Source of the DNA: Edaphobacter bradus
GTDB lineage: Bacteria > Acidobacteriota > Terriglobia > Terriglobales > Acidobacteriaceae
Assembly: GCF_025685645.1 (NCBI RefSeq)
Contig: NZ_JAGSYF010000003.1
Location: forward strand, 434,001 to 498,000
Length of the DNA stretch: 64,000 nucleotides
Direction: 5' to 3'
The notes beneath the pieces were generated by a model, which worked only from the letters and a program-made list of their open reading frames with translations, made no database searches and had not been told where the DNA came from. Shown here in pieces: positions 43,324-53,387 of this stretch. Position 1 is the first letter of the stretch, and the number at the start of each line of letters is the position of its first letter. Made by a program: the position numbers and the translations under genes.

Positions 43324-46300
43324 CTACTCGACCATCAGGGTCGCGGTGGCTGCGTGCTGAACCGTGCTCTCGGTTCCTGTCACCGTCACTGTATAAGGTT
43401 TCGGATCGAGCGCGAAGTAACCACCTGCGCACCCACTCAATGCAGCAACCGGCAGGAGTGAACCAGCAAGCAACAGCAGCATCATCAGCAAGCGCGGCAT
43501 TCTGCGCCTGTACTTACGTGCTGCGCCAAGGCCAGCAAGGCCAAGCATTCCCAGTGCAACCGGTACGTCACGCTGCGCTGGCCACGGGCCTTGCGGCTGG
43601 TGGTTCCGCGCGCTCAGCGAGCTGCTCGTCTTGACGTTCAGCGTCACGGTCGTGCTGCCCGCGCCCGCGGCTGCCTTGGAGGGCGTGAACGTGTAGGTCG
43701 ATCCTGCCGGCAGGCCCGTCACCGTCAGGTTCACGTCGCTCATGAAGGTAGTCGAACCCACAGGTGCCAACGTGAACGTGTAGCTGGTCGAGTCACCGGG
43801 GAAGACCTTCTGGGTCGTCGCCCCACTGTTCTTGTTCGTGAAGTCCTGAACGATGTTCGTCACCGGAGCCGACGAGCTCGTCGAGAAGATGGTGTCGCCC
43901 GAGTACACCGCCGTGATCTGGTGCGTTCCCGTCGCTAGATTGTTCAGCGTCACAGCCGCGTTGCCGCTCAGATCAAACCCCACCGAGACAGACCCGTTCG
44001 TGCTCAACGGCGCAGTTCCCAGCACCGTCGTCCCGTCCATGAAGGACACAGTGCCCGTCGGAGTTGGCACCGGCGCTGCAACCGTCGCGGTAAACGTCAC
44101 TGCGGTTCCCACAAGCTCGGTCGGCGTGCTCTGCGTCAGCATGATCGTCGTCGCAACATGGCCGATCACCTGGTTCAGAGGAGCTGACTTCGCTGCGCTG
44201 TAGCTCGTATCGCCGCTGTAGCTCGCGGTGATTGTGTGCGTCCCGGTCGCAAGCGTCGACGTCGTCATCGTCGCAATCCCAGACGAGTTCACAGTCCCTG
44301 TTCCGATTGCAGTCGTTCCGTCAAGGAAGGTGACCGTGCCGGTCGCGCCCGCCGGCACCGTCGCAGTGAAAATCACCGACTGGCCCGGGTTCGCGGGATT
44401 CGTCGAGGATGTCAGTGTCACCGTCGGAGCTCCCTGCGTTACCGTCACCGTCGTCGCTGGCGAGGTCGCAGGATTGTTGTTTGCATCGCCAGGAGTGCTC
44501 GCCGTAATCGGATTGCTGCCCACCGGCAGATTCGTCACAACAATCGTGGCGACACCGCCGACAATGGGAGCCGTCCCGATCACCGTCGTGCCATTCGTGA
44601 AGGTCACCGGCCCGGAGACGCCGCTTGGCACCGTCTCCGTGATCGTCTCGCTTCCGCCCACTGTGATCGTCGGCGCCGACACCACGGGAGGCGGCAACAC
44701 AGGAGTCGCCTTATTCACTATCTGCGTCAACGGAGCCGAAGTCGCCGCGTTGTAGTTGCTGTCTCCGCCATAACTCGCGGTAATCGTGTGCGTTCCTGAG
44801 GTCAGCGTGGACACCGTCACCGACGCAACGCCGTTCGTCACCGTCGCCGTGCCCAGCGTCGTCGCTCCGTCAGTAAACGTCACCGTCCCGGTCACGCCCG
44901 TCGGCAGAGTCGCCGTGAAGGTCACTGCCTGATTCGCCGCCGAAGGATTGAGTGAGGAGGTAAGCCCAACCGTCGGAGTCCCCTTCGTCACCGTCACCGT
45001 CGTCGCCGGCGAGGTCGCTGGATTGTTGTTCGCGTCGCCCGGAGTGCTCGCCGTAATCGGATCGCTGCCCACAGGCAGATTCGTCACAACAATCGTGGCG
45101 ACACCGCCGACAACGGGAGCTGTCCCAATCGTTGTGCCGCCGTTTGAGAACGTCACCGGCCCGGAGACGCCGCTTGGCACCGTCTCGGTTATCGTCTCGC
45201 TTCCGCCCGCTGTGATCGTCGGCGCCGACACCACTGGAGGCGGCAGCACCGGAGTCACCTTATTCACCGTCTGCGTCAGAGGCGACGACGTTGCAGCGCC
45301 ATTGTTCGTATCGCCACCATAGCTTGCCGTGATCGTATGCGTCCCGCCTGTCAGGGTCGAAGTCGTCACGCTCGCTGTGCCACTCACAATCGTTCCGCTG
45401 CCGATCGTTGTCGTGCCATCGAGGAACATAATCGTTCCCGTCGCACTTGCCGGCACTGTCGCCGTGAAGGTCACTGCCTGGCCCACTGTCGATGGGTTAT
45501 TCGACGAGGTCAGCGTCACCGTCGGAGTCAGCCTGTTCACAACCTGCGTCGTCGTTCCCGTGGCCGGATTGTTGTTCGAGTCGCCACCATAGGTCGCCGT
45601 GATCGGATCACTGCCGACAGGGAGCGTTGACGTCGTAATCGACGTCGTTCCCGTCGTCGGGTTGACTGTTCCTGTCCCGATCGTCGTTCCGCCGCTCGTC
45701 AACGTCACAGAGCCCGTGGTTCCGGGAGGCAGCGTGACCGTGATCGTCACCGGATCGCCAGAGTTACTCGGACCCGAGGTCGAGACCGTCACCGTTGGCG
45801 TGTTCTTCGTGACCGTCTGCGTTGTCGTTCCGGTCGCCGGATTGTCGTTCGTGTCGCCGCTGTAGCTTGCCGTAATCGTGTCCGTGCCCACCGGAAGCGA
45901 GCCCGTCGTCACCACGACCGTGCCTGCCGTCGACACCGTTCCGGATCCCAGCGCCGTACCGCCGCTGGTCAGCGTGATCGTTCCTGTCGCGCCCGCCGGA
46001 ACGCTCGCCGTAATCGTCACTGTCTGGCCATACGTGCTCGGATTCGGAGACGACGACATCGTCACCGCCGGCGATGCCTTGTTGATCGTCTCCGTCAGGC
46101 TGGCCGTCGCGCTGCCGTTGTTGCTATCGCCGCCATAGGTCGCGACAATCGCGTCGCTTCCCAACGCCAGGGTTGAGGTCGTCACCGTTGCAACACCATT
46201 CGTAATGGTGCTTGTTCCCAACGGCGCTCCATTGCTGGTGAACGTCACCGAACCGGTAACATTCGTCGGCAACGTCGCCGTAAAGGTGACAGGCTGATTC

Positions 46301-49300
46301 GCCTGCGCCGGATTCAACGACGAATTCAGCGCCATCGAAGGCGAAACCTTCGAGACCGTCTCGACCGTCGTTCCGGTCGCGGCATTGTATGTCGCGTCAC
46401 CACCGTAGCTCGCTGTAATCGTGTCTGAGCCTACCGGCAGCGTCGTCGTAGCAAACGACGCCACTCCCGAGCCGTTCAGCGTCCCCGAGCCTAGCGTCAC
46501 TCCACCGCTCGTGAAGGTCACAGTCCCCGTGGCTCCGGCCGCAACCGTCGCCGTGATCGTAACCGAACCTCCGAACGTGCTCGGATTCGGAGCCGCCGAC
46601 ACCGTCACCGTCGGCGTGATCTTCGTAACCGTCTGGGTCAGCGTCGCAACCGACGTGTTGTAGTTGCTGTCGCCGCTATAGGTCGCCGTGATCGTATCGC
46701 TGCCACCAGGCAACGACGACGTCGAGACGCTCGCAACACCATTTGTCACCGTCGAAGTTCCCAGCGTCGTCCCTCCGCTGGTGAACGTCACCGTTCCTGT
46801 CACTCCCGTCGGCAGCGTGTCCGTGAAGGTCACCGAAGCGCCCGGAGCAGACGGGTTCTGCGATGAAGTTAGCGTCGAGGTGGCAGTCGCCTTGCCGACG
46901 CTCTCTACCACCGACCCTGTTCCTGCATCATTGTTCGCATCGCCGCTGTAGCTCGCGGTGATCGTATCGCTTCCCACAGGCAGCGACGAAGTCGTCACCA
47001 CAACCGTCCCCGCCGCGCCCACTGTCCCCGAGCCCAGCGTCGCTCCGCCGCTGGTGATCGTGATTGTGCCCGTGTCTCCTGCAGGCACGCTCGCCGTAAT
47101 TGTCACCGACTGGCCATACGTGCTCGGATTCGGAGTCGCCGTTACCGTCACCGTCGTCACGGCCTTTTTCACCGTCTGGTTCAGCGTCGTCGATGCCGCG
47201 TTGTAATTCCCGTCGCCGCCGTAGCTGGCCGTGATCGTGTCGGTCCCGATCGGTAGGACCGTAGTCGCCACCGATGCCGTTCCATTCGTCACCGTCGCCG
47301 TTCCCAGCGTCGTACCGCCGCTGGTAAACGTCACTGTTCCGGTGGCCGCTGTAGGCAGCGTCGCCGTGAAGGTCACCGACTGATTGAGCGCCGAAGGATT
47401 CAGCGATGAAGTCAGCGTGATCGTCGGCGTGGTCGTGCCAACAGTCTGCGACGTCGTCCCGGTCGCTGCACTGTGCGTCGCATCGCCGCCGTAGCTTGCG
47501 GTAATGGTATCCGTTCCGACAGGCAGGGCTGTCGTCGTGACGACCACGGTTCCACCAGCGCTCACTGTCCCCGAGCCCAGCGTCACTCCGCCGCTCGTGA
47601 CCGTGATTGTCCCCGTGTCCCCTGCAGGCACGCTCGCAGTAATCGTTACAGACGAGCCAAACGTGCTTGGATTCGGAGTCGACGACACCGTCACCGTCGT
47701 CGTAGCCTTGTTCACCGTCTGGTTCAGCGTCGTCGATGCCGTGTTGTAATTCCCGTCGCCGCCGTAGCTGGCCGTGATCGTATCCGTCCCGACCGGCAGG
47801 ACCGTGGTCGAAACCGATGCCGTTCCGTTCGTCACAGTCGCCGTTCCCAGCGTCGAACCGCCGCTGGTAAATGTCACCGTCCCGGTGACCGCTGTGGGAA
47901 GCGTCGCCGTGAAAGTCACCGACTGATTGACCGCCGAGGGATTCAGCGTTGAAGTCAGCGTGATCGCCGGCGTGGTCTTGCCAACAGTCTCGGATGTCGT
48001 CCCGGTCGCTGCATTATTATTCGAGTCACCGCCATAACTAGCCGTGATGGTGTCGGTCCCTACAGGCAGCGCCGTCGTCGTCACGACCACGGTTCCGCCC
48101 GCGTTCACCGTCCCCGAGCCCAGCGTCACTCCACCACTCGTGATCGTGATTGTGCCCGTATCTCCCGAAGGCACGCTCGCAGTAATCGTTACAGAAGAGC
48201 CATACGTGCTCGGATTCGGAGTCGACGACACCGTCACCGTCGTCGCAGCCTTGTTCACCGTCTGGTTCAGCGTCGTCGATGCCGTGCTGTAGTTACCGTC
48301 GCCGTTGTAAGTTGCCGTGACCGTATCGGTGCCGACCGGCAGGGCCGAGCTCGAAACAGACGCTGTTCCGTTCGTCACCGTCGCCGTTCCCAGCGTCGTA
48401 CCGCCGCTGGTAAACGTCACCGTTCCGGTGGCCGCCGTCGGCAGAGTCGCCGTAAAGGTCACCGACTGATTGACCGCCGAGGGATTCAGCGATGATGTCA
48501 GCGTGATCGTCGGCGTCGCTTTGCTCACTGTCTGCGACGTCGTCCCGGTTGCTGCATTGTTCGTCGTGTCGCCGCCGTAGCTCGCCGTAATGGTGTCGGT
48601 CCCTACAGGCAGCGCCGTCGTCGTGACGACCACGGTTCCACCGGCGCTCACCGTCCCCGAGCCCAGAGTCACTCCGCCGCTCGTGATCGTGATCGTGCCC
48701 TTGTCTCCCGCGGGCACGCTCGCCGTAATTGTCACCGACTGGCCATATGTGCTCGGATTCGGAGTCGACGACACCGTCACCGTCGGGTTCAGCTTCGCAA
48801 TCGTCTCTGTCGCCGTCGCAACCGAGGTGTTGTTGTTGGAGTCGCCATTGTAGGTCGCCGTGACCGTGTCAGTGCCCAATGGCAGCACTGTGGTAGAGAC
48901 CGTGGCGACGCCATTGTTCACAGTGCCGGTTCCGAGAACCGTAGTCCCATTTGTAAAGGTCACCGTGCCTGTGACGTTGCTCGGCAGCGTATCAGTAAGG
49001 GTCACCGAAGCTCCCGGAACCGCTGGATTCGGCGACACCGTCAGCGTGGAGCTCGGGCTTGCCTTCGTGATCGTCTCCTGTGTTGTGGCCGAGGCCGGCG
49101 TATAGTTATTGTCGCTGCCATAGCTTGCCGTGATCGTATCGGTGCCAGCCGGCAGGACCGTAGTTGTAATCGACGCCAGGCCGGATCCTTTCACCGTCGC
49201 GCTGCCCAGCGTGACTCCGCCGCTCGTGAAGGTCACTGTCCCGGTGGCCCCTTGCGTCAACGTCGCGCTGATTGTAACTGTGTTGCCATAGGGGCTCGGG

Positions 49301-51741
49301 TTTGGGGCCGCAACGACTGAGATCGTTGGCGTCGCCTGGGTCACAACCTGAACCACCACAGGCGAAGTCCCCGCACTGTGACTGCCATCGCCGCTGTACA
49401 CCGCGGTAAGGTTATGTGAACCGGCCGTGAGTGTTGTGGTTGAGATAGTCGCCGCCGTGCCGGAGATCGTCGCCACTCCCAGCGTGATCGCGCCATCCAT
49501 GAATGTCACTGACCCGGTCGCCCCCGAGGGCGTCGTCGAGGTCAGAGTCACGGCCTGGCTATACGTCGACGGGTTCGGGTTCGAAGTCAGCAGAACCGCC
49601 GCCACCGTCACGCTGATTACGCTTGAAGTGCTTGGGTTGTAGTTGGTATCTCCCGGATAGATCGCCTTCAGCGAATCGCTGCCCACCGGCAGATTCGTCG
49701 TCACCAGAGTCGCAACGCCGTTGTTCAGCGTGCCCGTGCCAATCAGCGTTGAGCCGCTGTAAAAGTTCACGCTCTCCCCGTTGGTGGTTGTCGTAGGCGG
49801 CCCAACAGTATATGGACTCAGTGTCGCCGTCAGGGTCACCGCCTGCCCGCTGAGCGTCGCCGTCACCGGCGAGACACCAAGCGCCAGCGTCGTCGGCGTT
49901 GGAGCCGCCATCAGGGCCACCGTCGACGAAACGCTCGGCAGGTAGATCGAGTCGCCCGAGTAGCTTGCGTCCACATTGTGAATACCGCTGCCCAGCGGAA
50001 ACACCGCCACTCCGGCCAGCGCGCCTGAGTTGCCATTCTGCGAAACTTCGCTCAGCGAGACCGCTGCCCGCGGACTGCTCGCATCCGTGCCCGACAGATC
50101 GGCGTTACCGTCATTATTGAAGTCGCCCGCGCTTACTGCGTACGTCAGCGAAAACCCGCCGATCACCGGCTCGTTGTAAGCTTGAAATGTTCCGTCACCG
50201 TTGCCCAGATACACCAACGCGCCATAGCTTCCACCCGCAATGATGTCCGGTTTTCCGTCGCCATTCACGTCTGTGAGCGACGGGTCCGAAGGAATGTCAG
50301 ATGTATACTTCACTGGCGCCTGGAACGATCCAGTTCCATTGCCGAGCAACACGAACATCCAAGGCCCGATGTGCGTGCTTCCCGTGATTGTGGTCGAAAC
50401 CACATCAGGGATGCCATCGGCATTCAGGTCGCCCGAAGTCAGAAACTCACCGATCTGCGAGGCAACCTTGGTGGCCCCTTGAAAAGTGCCATCGCCGTTC
50501 CCAAGAGCCACATACAGATCCGACAGATTGCTACCCGCCGCCGCGGTCGCGGTCGCAAACGCAATGTCGTCTTTGCCGTCCTGGTTGAAATCCCCTACCA
50601 CGATGTCGTTCGCATTCTTCGATGTCGTCGCCACAACATTCCCGGCCTGGAATGTGCCGTCGCCCTTACCAAGAAAGACAGTTACATTCTTCGCAGTCTG
50701 GTCCGTCACCACGACGTCCAGCAAGCCGTCGCCGTTGAAGTCCCCCATCGCCAGGCCTTCTACATCGCCCGAGGTGTACTCCACCGGCGCCTGAAAGCTC
50801 CCGTCGCCATTGCCCAGCAGAATCACCAGCCCGCCCGTGCTTCCAGTCGAGCAGCCCAGAGCGATGTCGGTGTTGCCGTCGCGGTTGAAGTCTGCAAGCA
50901 GCATCTTCAACGCCTTGCCAGCTGAGCAACCCGGGTAGTTCACCTTCGGCTGAAATGTACCATCGCCATTGCCCAGCAGCACTGTGATGATCTGGTTGGC
51001 ATCTCCAGTCACCAGGTCGAGGTTGTTGTCCCCGTTCAGGTACGCCGATGCAATTACAACCGACCGGTTCGTCGTATTTCCGTTGCCGCTGATCGCAAAG
51101 GGCGAGCCTGACGCCGTAGTGAAATTATCCGTCAGCACCGCTGGGCCCAGCGTCTGCGTGCCCAGCACATTGTTCCCTGCGCTTGTATCGAGGAACGAAA
51201 TCGTGCCAGTCGGCCCCGTCGTCAACGAGCCAACGCCAGTCACCGTTGAGCTGAGCGTGTAGTTACCCACCGTGCCCGACGACGCAATAGCGCTCGACGA
51301 CGAATACGTCCCCTGCACCGTATAGCTCACCGTGTTCGACGTGCTCGACGCATAGCTGTTATTCGCGCGATACACCGCCTTGTAGGTATGCACGCCCAGC
51401 GGGCCGCTGCCGATCTTGACAACCGCGGTCGCATTCGGCGAGGTCAACTGCACCGACGCCAGCGACGAATTGGTCTCGCAGTTCGTCGTCGTCACTGCGC
51501 AGAACATCACCAGGCCGGAGCTCACAGGCGATCCTCCCGAAGTGACCTTCGCCGTCAGGATGATAGGAGTCTGATAGGGCACCGACGTCGCTGAGATCGT
51601 CAGCGATGTCGTCGTAGGCGCCGCCGCGGCGTGCGCGAGCGCAGCCGCCGTCAGTAGACTGAGTGGAGCAAGCCTGCGCAGATAGTTGCCTACGTACGTT
51701 AGTGCACGAGTGCGGAGGGAACGAGACATTGGGGAGGTCAT
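43324..51741 (-). CDS. Giant surface protein with about 24 Ig-like repeats and an FG-GAP region
   Basis: About 2805 residues from ATG 51741 (AAAGGA five bases upstream). After a long signal peptide comes one Ig-like domain and an FG-GAP/VCBS propeller-like region (residues about 200-610) with repeated VLLGNGDGTFQ and GDFNxDGxxD calcium-binding-type motifs. About 22 further Ig-like domains of 90-95 residues follow, each with the pattern NPSxxGQxVTxTAxxP, GTVTFxxGxTxLGT, LPVGTDTITAxYGGD. The C-terminus has a transmembrane helix (VALGMLGLAGLGAA), a basic stretch, a second hydrophobic helix ending in LSGC, and a final beta domain. It is probably an adhesin or structural surface protein. The central repeats are nearly identical in DNA, so assembly length should be treated cautiously. 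Confidence 0.85.
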   Translation of the reverse strand: MTSPMSRSLRTRALTYVGNYLRRLAPLSLLTAAALAHAAAAPTTTSLTISATSVPYQTPIILTAKVTSGGSPVSSGLVMFCAVTTTNCETNSSLASVQLTSPNATAVVKIGSGPLGVHTYKAVYRANNSYASSTSNTVSYTVQGTYSSSSAIASSGTVGNYTLSSTVTGVGSLTTGPTGTISFLDTSAGNNVLGTQTLGPAVLTDNFTTASGSPFAISGNGNTTNRSVVIASAYLNGDNNLDLVTGDANQIITVLLGNGDGTFQPKVNYPGCSAGKALKMLLADFNRDGNTDIALGCSTGSTGGLVILLGNGDGSFQAPVEYTSGDVEGLAMGDFNGDGLLDVVVTDQTAKNVTVFLGKGDGTFQAGNVVATTSKNANDIVVGDFNQDGKDDIAFATATAAAGSNLSDLYVALGNGDGTFQGATKVASQIGEFLTSGDLNADGIPDVVSTTITGSTHIGPWMFVLLGNGTGSFQAPVKYTSDIPSDPSLTDVNGDGKPDIIAGGSYGALVYLGNGDGTFQAYNEPVIGGFSLTYAVSAGDFNNDGNADLSGTDASSPRAAVSLSEVSQNGNSGALAGVAVFPLGSGIHNVDASYSGDSIYLPSVSSTVALMAAPTPTTLALGVSPVTATLSGQAVTLTATLSPYTVGPPTTTTNGESVNFYSGSTLIGTGTLNNGVATLVTTNLPVGSDSLKAIYPGDTNYNPSTSSVISVTVAAVLLTSNPNPSTYSQAVTLTSTTPSGATGSVTFMDGAITLGVATISGTAATISTTTLTAGSHNLTAVYSGDGSHSAGTSPVVVQVVTQATPTISVVAAPNPSPYGNTVTISATLTQGATGTVTFTSGGVTLGSATVKGSGLASITTTVLPAGTDTITASYGSDNNYTPASATTQETITKASPSSTLTVSPNPAVPGASVTLTDTLPSNVTGTVTFTNGTTVLGTGTVNNGVATVSTTVLPLGTDTVTATYNGDSNNNTSVATATETIAKLNPTVTVSSTPNPSTYGQSVTITASVPAGDKGTITITSGGVTLGSGTVSAGGTVVVTTTALPVGTDTITASYGGDTTNNAATGTTSQTVSKATPTITLTSSLNPSAVNQSVTFTATLPTAATGTVTFTSGGTTLGTATVTNGTASVSSSALPVGTDTVTATYNGDGNYSTASTTLNQTVNKAATTVTVSSTPNPSTYGSSVTITASVPSGDTGTITITSGGVTLGSGTVNAGGTVVVTTTALPVGTDTITASYGGDSNNNAATGTTSETVGKTTPAITLTSTLNPSAVNQSVTFTATLPTAVTGTVTFTSGGSTLGTATVTNGTASVSTTVLPVGTDTITASYGGDGNYNTASTTLNQTVNKATTTVTVSSTPNPSTFGSSVTITASVPAGDTGTITVTSGGVTLGSGTVSAGGTVVVTTTALPVGTDTITASYGGDATHSAATGTTSQTVGTTTPTITLTSSLNPSALNQSVTFTATLPTAATGTVTFTSGGTTLGTATVTNGTASVATTVLPIGTDTITASYGGDGNYNAASTTLNQTVKKAVTTVTVTATPNPSTYGQSVTITASVPAGDTGTITITSGGATLGSGTVGAAGTVVVTTSSLPVGSDTITASYSGDANNDAGTGSVVESVGKATATSTLTSSQNPSAPGASVTFTDTLPTGVTGTVTFTSGGTTLGTSTVTNGVASVSTSSLPGGSDTITATYSGDSNYNTSVATLTQTVTKITPTVTVSAAPNPSTFGGSVTITATVAAGATGTVTFTSGGVTLGSGTLNGSGVASFATTTLPVGSDTITASYGGDATYNAATGTTVETVSKVSPSMALNSSLNPAQANQPVTFTATLPTNVTGSVTFTSNGAPLGTSTITNGVATVTTSTLALGSDAIVATYGGDSNNGSATASLTETINKASPAVTMSSSPNPSTYGQTVTITASVPAGATGTITLTSGGTALGSGTVSTAGTVVVTTGSLPVGTDTITASYSGDTNDNPATGTTTQTVTKNTPTVTVSTSGPSNSGDPVTITVTLPPGTTGSVTLTSGGTTIGTGTVNPTTGTTSITTSTLPVGSDPITATYGGDSNNNPATGTTTQVVNRLTPTVTLTSSNNPSTVGQAVTFTATVPASATGTIMFLDGTTTIGSGTIVSGTASVTTSTLTGGTHTITASYGGDTNNGAATSSPLTQTVNKVTPVLPPPVVSAPTITAGGSETITETVPSGVSGPVTFSNGGTTIGTAPVVGGVATIVVTNLPVGSDPITASTPGDANNNPATSPATTVTVTKGTPTVGLTSSLNPSAANQAVTFTATLPTGVTGTVTFTDGATTLGTATVTNGVASVTVSTLTSGTHTITASYGGDSNYNAATSAPLTQIVNKATPVLPPPVVSAPTITVGGSETITETVPSGVSGPVTFTNGTTVIGTAPIVGGVATIVVTNLPVGSNPITASTPGDANNNPATSPATTVTVTQGAPTVTLTSSTNPANPGQSVIFTATVPAGATGTVTFLDGTTAIGTGTVNSSGIATMTTSTLATGTHTITASYSGDTSYSAAKSAPLNQVIGHVATTIMLTQSTPTELVGTAVTFTATVAAPVPTPTGTVSFMDGTTVLGTAPLSTNGSVSVGFDLSGNAAVTLNNLATGTHQITAVYSGDTIFSTSSSAPVTNIVQDFTNKNSGATTQKVFPGDSTSYTFTLAPVGSTTFMSDVNLTVTGLPAGSTYTFTPSKAAAGAGSTTVTLNVKTSSSLSARNHQPQGPWPAQRDVPVALGMLGLAGLGAARKYRRRMPRLLMMLLLLAGSLLPVAALSGCAGGYFALDPKPYTVTVTGTESTVQHAATATLMVE
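47504..48850 (-). repeat. Near-identical tandem repeats inside the giant gene
   Basis: Equivalent segments recur at about 540-546 base spacing (for example 47504, 48044 and 48590), each holding two Ig-like domains of alternating type. This shows duplication of a two-domain unit. Confidence 0.7.
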
Positions 51742-52071
51742 GAGGTTCCTTTGGGGCACGGTAACCGAGTTTGAGTCGCCTGCTTAAAGTAACTGTCCTG
51801 TTTCGGTCCGACCTATTACCCGAAAGTTGCACCCTTCCTTCTCGAGCCTTTCGCTCGTTTGGCACACCAAACCTGCCGCAGTTACAAAAAGTTCTCGTGC
51901 ATTGGCCTTACCTCGATGAGTGAGCGTTTCGTGCTTTGAAGTCACCACGCGCAATTACCAGGTGATTAACGCTCTAAAGGCGTAGGAGTCTAGAGTCTCC
52001 TAATCTTTCGCGCACGCGGATCGCTGGATACACTAGCGTGGCGTACGCAATCGATCTTCGAAAAGAACCGG
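51742..52071. other. Intergenic region with structured leader of the giant gene
   Basis: No gene is seen. It contains three inverted repeats at 51801-51872 that would form hairpins in the minus-strand leader, and TAGGAG/CTCCTA arms near 51977-51996. TACACT before 52072 may be a -10 box for the rightward remnant. Confidence 0.4.
51801..51872 (-). ncRNA. Three-hairpin leader of the giant surface-protein gene
   Basis: In message order: GTTTGG-TGTG-CCAAAC (51872-51857), CGAGC-GAAAG-GCTCG (51857-51843), and TTTCGG/CCGAAA enclosing 13 bases (51825-51801). The start codon follows about 60 bases later. No known riboswitch class was recognised. Confidence 0.4.
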
Positions 52072-52440
52072 ATGTCTGAGAAGCGCACCGGCATCATCAT
52101 GAACGGCGTCACCGGACGCATGGGCCTCAACCAGCACCTCGTCCGTTCCATCCTCGCCATCCGCAAGAAAGGCGGCCTCACCCTTCGCGACGGCTCGCGC
52201 CTCATGCCCGACCCCATCCTTGTCGGCAGAAACGAGCAGATGCTTCGCGAGATCGCCGAAGCCCACAGCGTCCCCCGCTGGACCACCGACCTCGAAGCCG
52301 CCCTCGCCAACTCAGGCGACTCTATCTACTTCGACGCGCAGCTCACCAACCTCCGCGCCGCCGCCGTCGAAAGGGTCATCGCCCACGGCAAGCTTCCAAG
52401 AGATGTTGACGTCCAAGTAGGATTCTGGGACATCGATTAG
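52072..52440 (+). pseudogene. Gfo/Idh/MocA-type oxidoreductase, N-terminal fragment
   Basis: Residues 1-107 read like the NAD(P)-binding start of Gfo/Idh/MocA oxidoreductases: GIIMNGVTGRMGLNQHLVRS, PDPILVGRNEQMLREIAEAH, and YFDAQLTNLRAAAVERVIAH. Where family members continue with the EKP motif, the sequence departs into LPRDVDVQVGFWDID and stops. Only about a third of the usual length (350-390 residues) is present, so it is very probably inactive. Confidence 0.6.
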
Positions 52441-53387
52441 TATCGGTTTTGAAGCCGCGGTTTCCAGTCGACGGAGCGGCCGCCCCGCCGACCTTCTTCG
52501 CCCCTTCCCAGACATCAGATGAAGGCAGCAAGGGAGCTCAATCCAGCCGTCAACAACGTCCGCAACTAGGGCCCCGAGATGCTGAGCTTGAAGTGACACG
52601 ATTGCTTGCCAATCGTGTACACATACAACTGTCTGGCTTGTCAGGCTGCAAGAAATCTGTTCTGTTGCGTGCGGGTGTCAGGTCTGACGGACAGTTTTCC
52701 GGGTGCCGACCTTGAGCAAAACGAATTTCTGCGACGGGAGTTTTTGCTTAGGAAACATGTGAGTTGGAACGTTTCTCTTTATTGAATTGAGAGAGCAAGA
52801 TGATCCTCTTTGTGCTCAAAGAAGCTTACTTTCCCAGCACGACGCAATAGGCGATTGTCTCTGCGCGAGGTCACAACAAGAAAAGCAGGCACCCGCTACA
52901 GTCAATTTCCAAGAGGGTGCGTGAGTACGCTAAGTGATTGATTCAATGGTCGGCCCTAGTGGACGATTTTCGAACTCTTGCCGCTTTTGCAGGGGGCGAT
53001 TGGACCTTGGCGTGATTTGGAACGAGCCCAGTCGAACATAAATGAGGCCCGTAATAGCCCTGTCATCGACTAGATCGCGCGCCCGAGTATCTACGGCGAG
53101 AGCTATGTTGATTAGGGATTTCCCCAGTTGTTCAGTGCAAAAAAGCCATATATAGTCCAGCAAAACGTCTTTTCCCAGGACTCAGCGCGGTACGGCCACG
53201 ATTATCGCGAAGATCACGCCGGGGACAGAATGTTGCTGATGTCGTTTCAGATCGCCCAACTCAGCGGTTTTTGGATCAAAACCTGAGATCGAGTGACCGG
53301 CATCACACGCTCATCCCGTGATTCGATCTAATGGCAGACGATTCGAAGAATCGTTCCAGACTATTCGAAGTTGAGGAGGGGATAGTC
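52441..53387. other. Long non-coding stretch after the truncated oxidoreductase
   Basis: No recognisable gene on either strand. It contains a 9-base inverted repeat ACACGATTG-CTTGC-CAATCGTGT at 52596-52618. The rest looks like degraded DNA and, near the right end, the promoter region of the GH13 operon. Confidence 0.4.
52596..52618. repeat. 9-base inverted repeat
   Basis: Perfect arms ACACGATTG and CAATCGTGT around CTTGC. There is no T-run on either side. It may be an operator or an insertion-element end; no function is shown. Confidence 0.4.

Noticed and set aside
43853..50925. A ladder of plus-strand frames of 80-190 residues rich in Val/Pro/Thr
   Set aside because: They are antisense reflections of the Ig-like repeats of the giant minus-strand gene, with the same period.
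43324..51741. CRISPR-like or satellite array
   Set aside because: The regular period is explained by codons for Ig-like domains in one open frame; there are no short conserved repeats with unique spacers.
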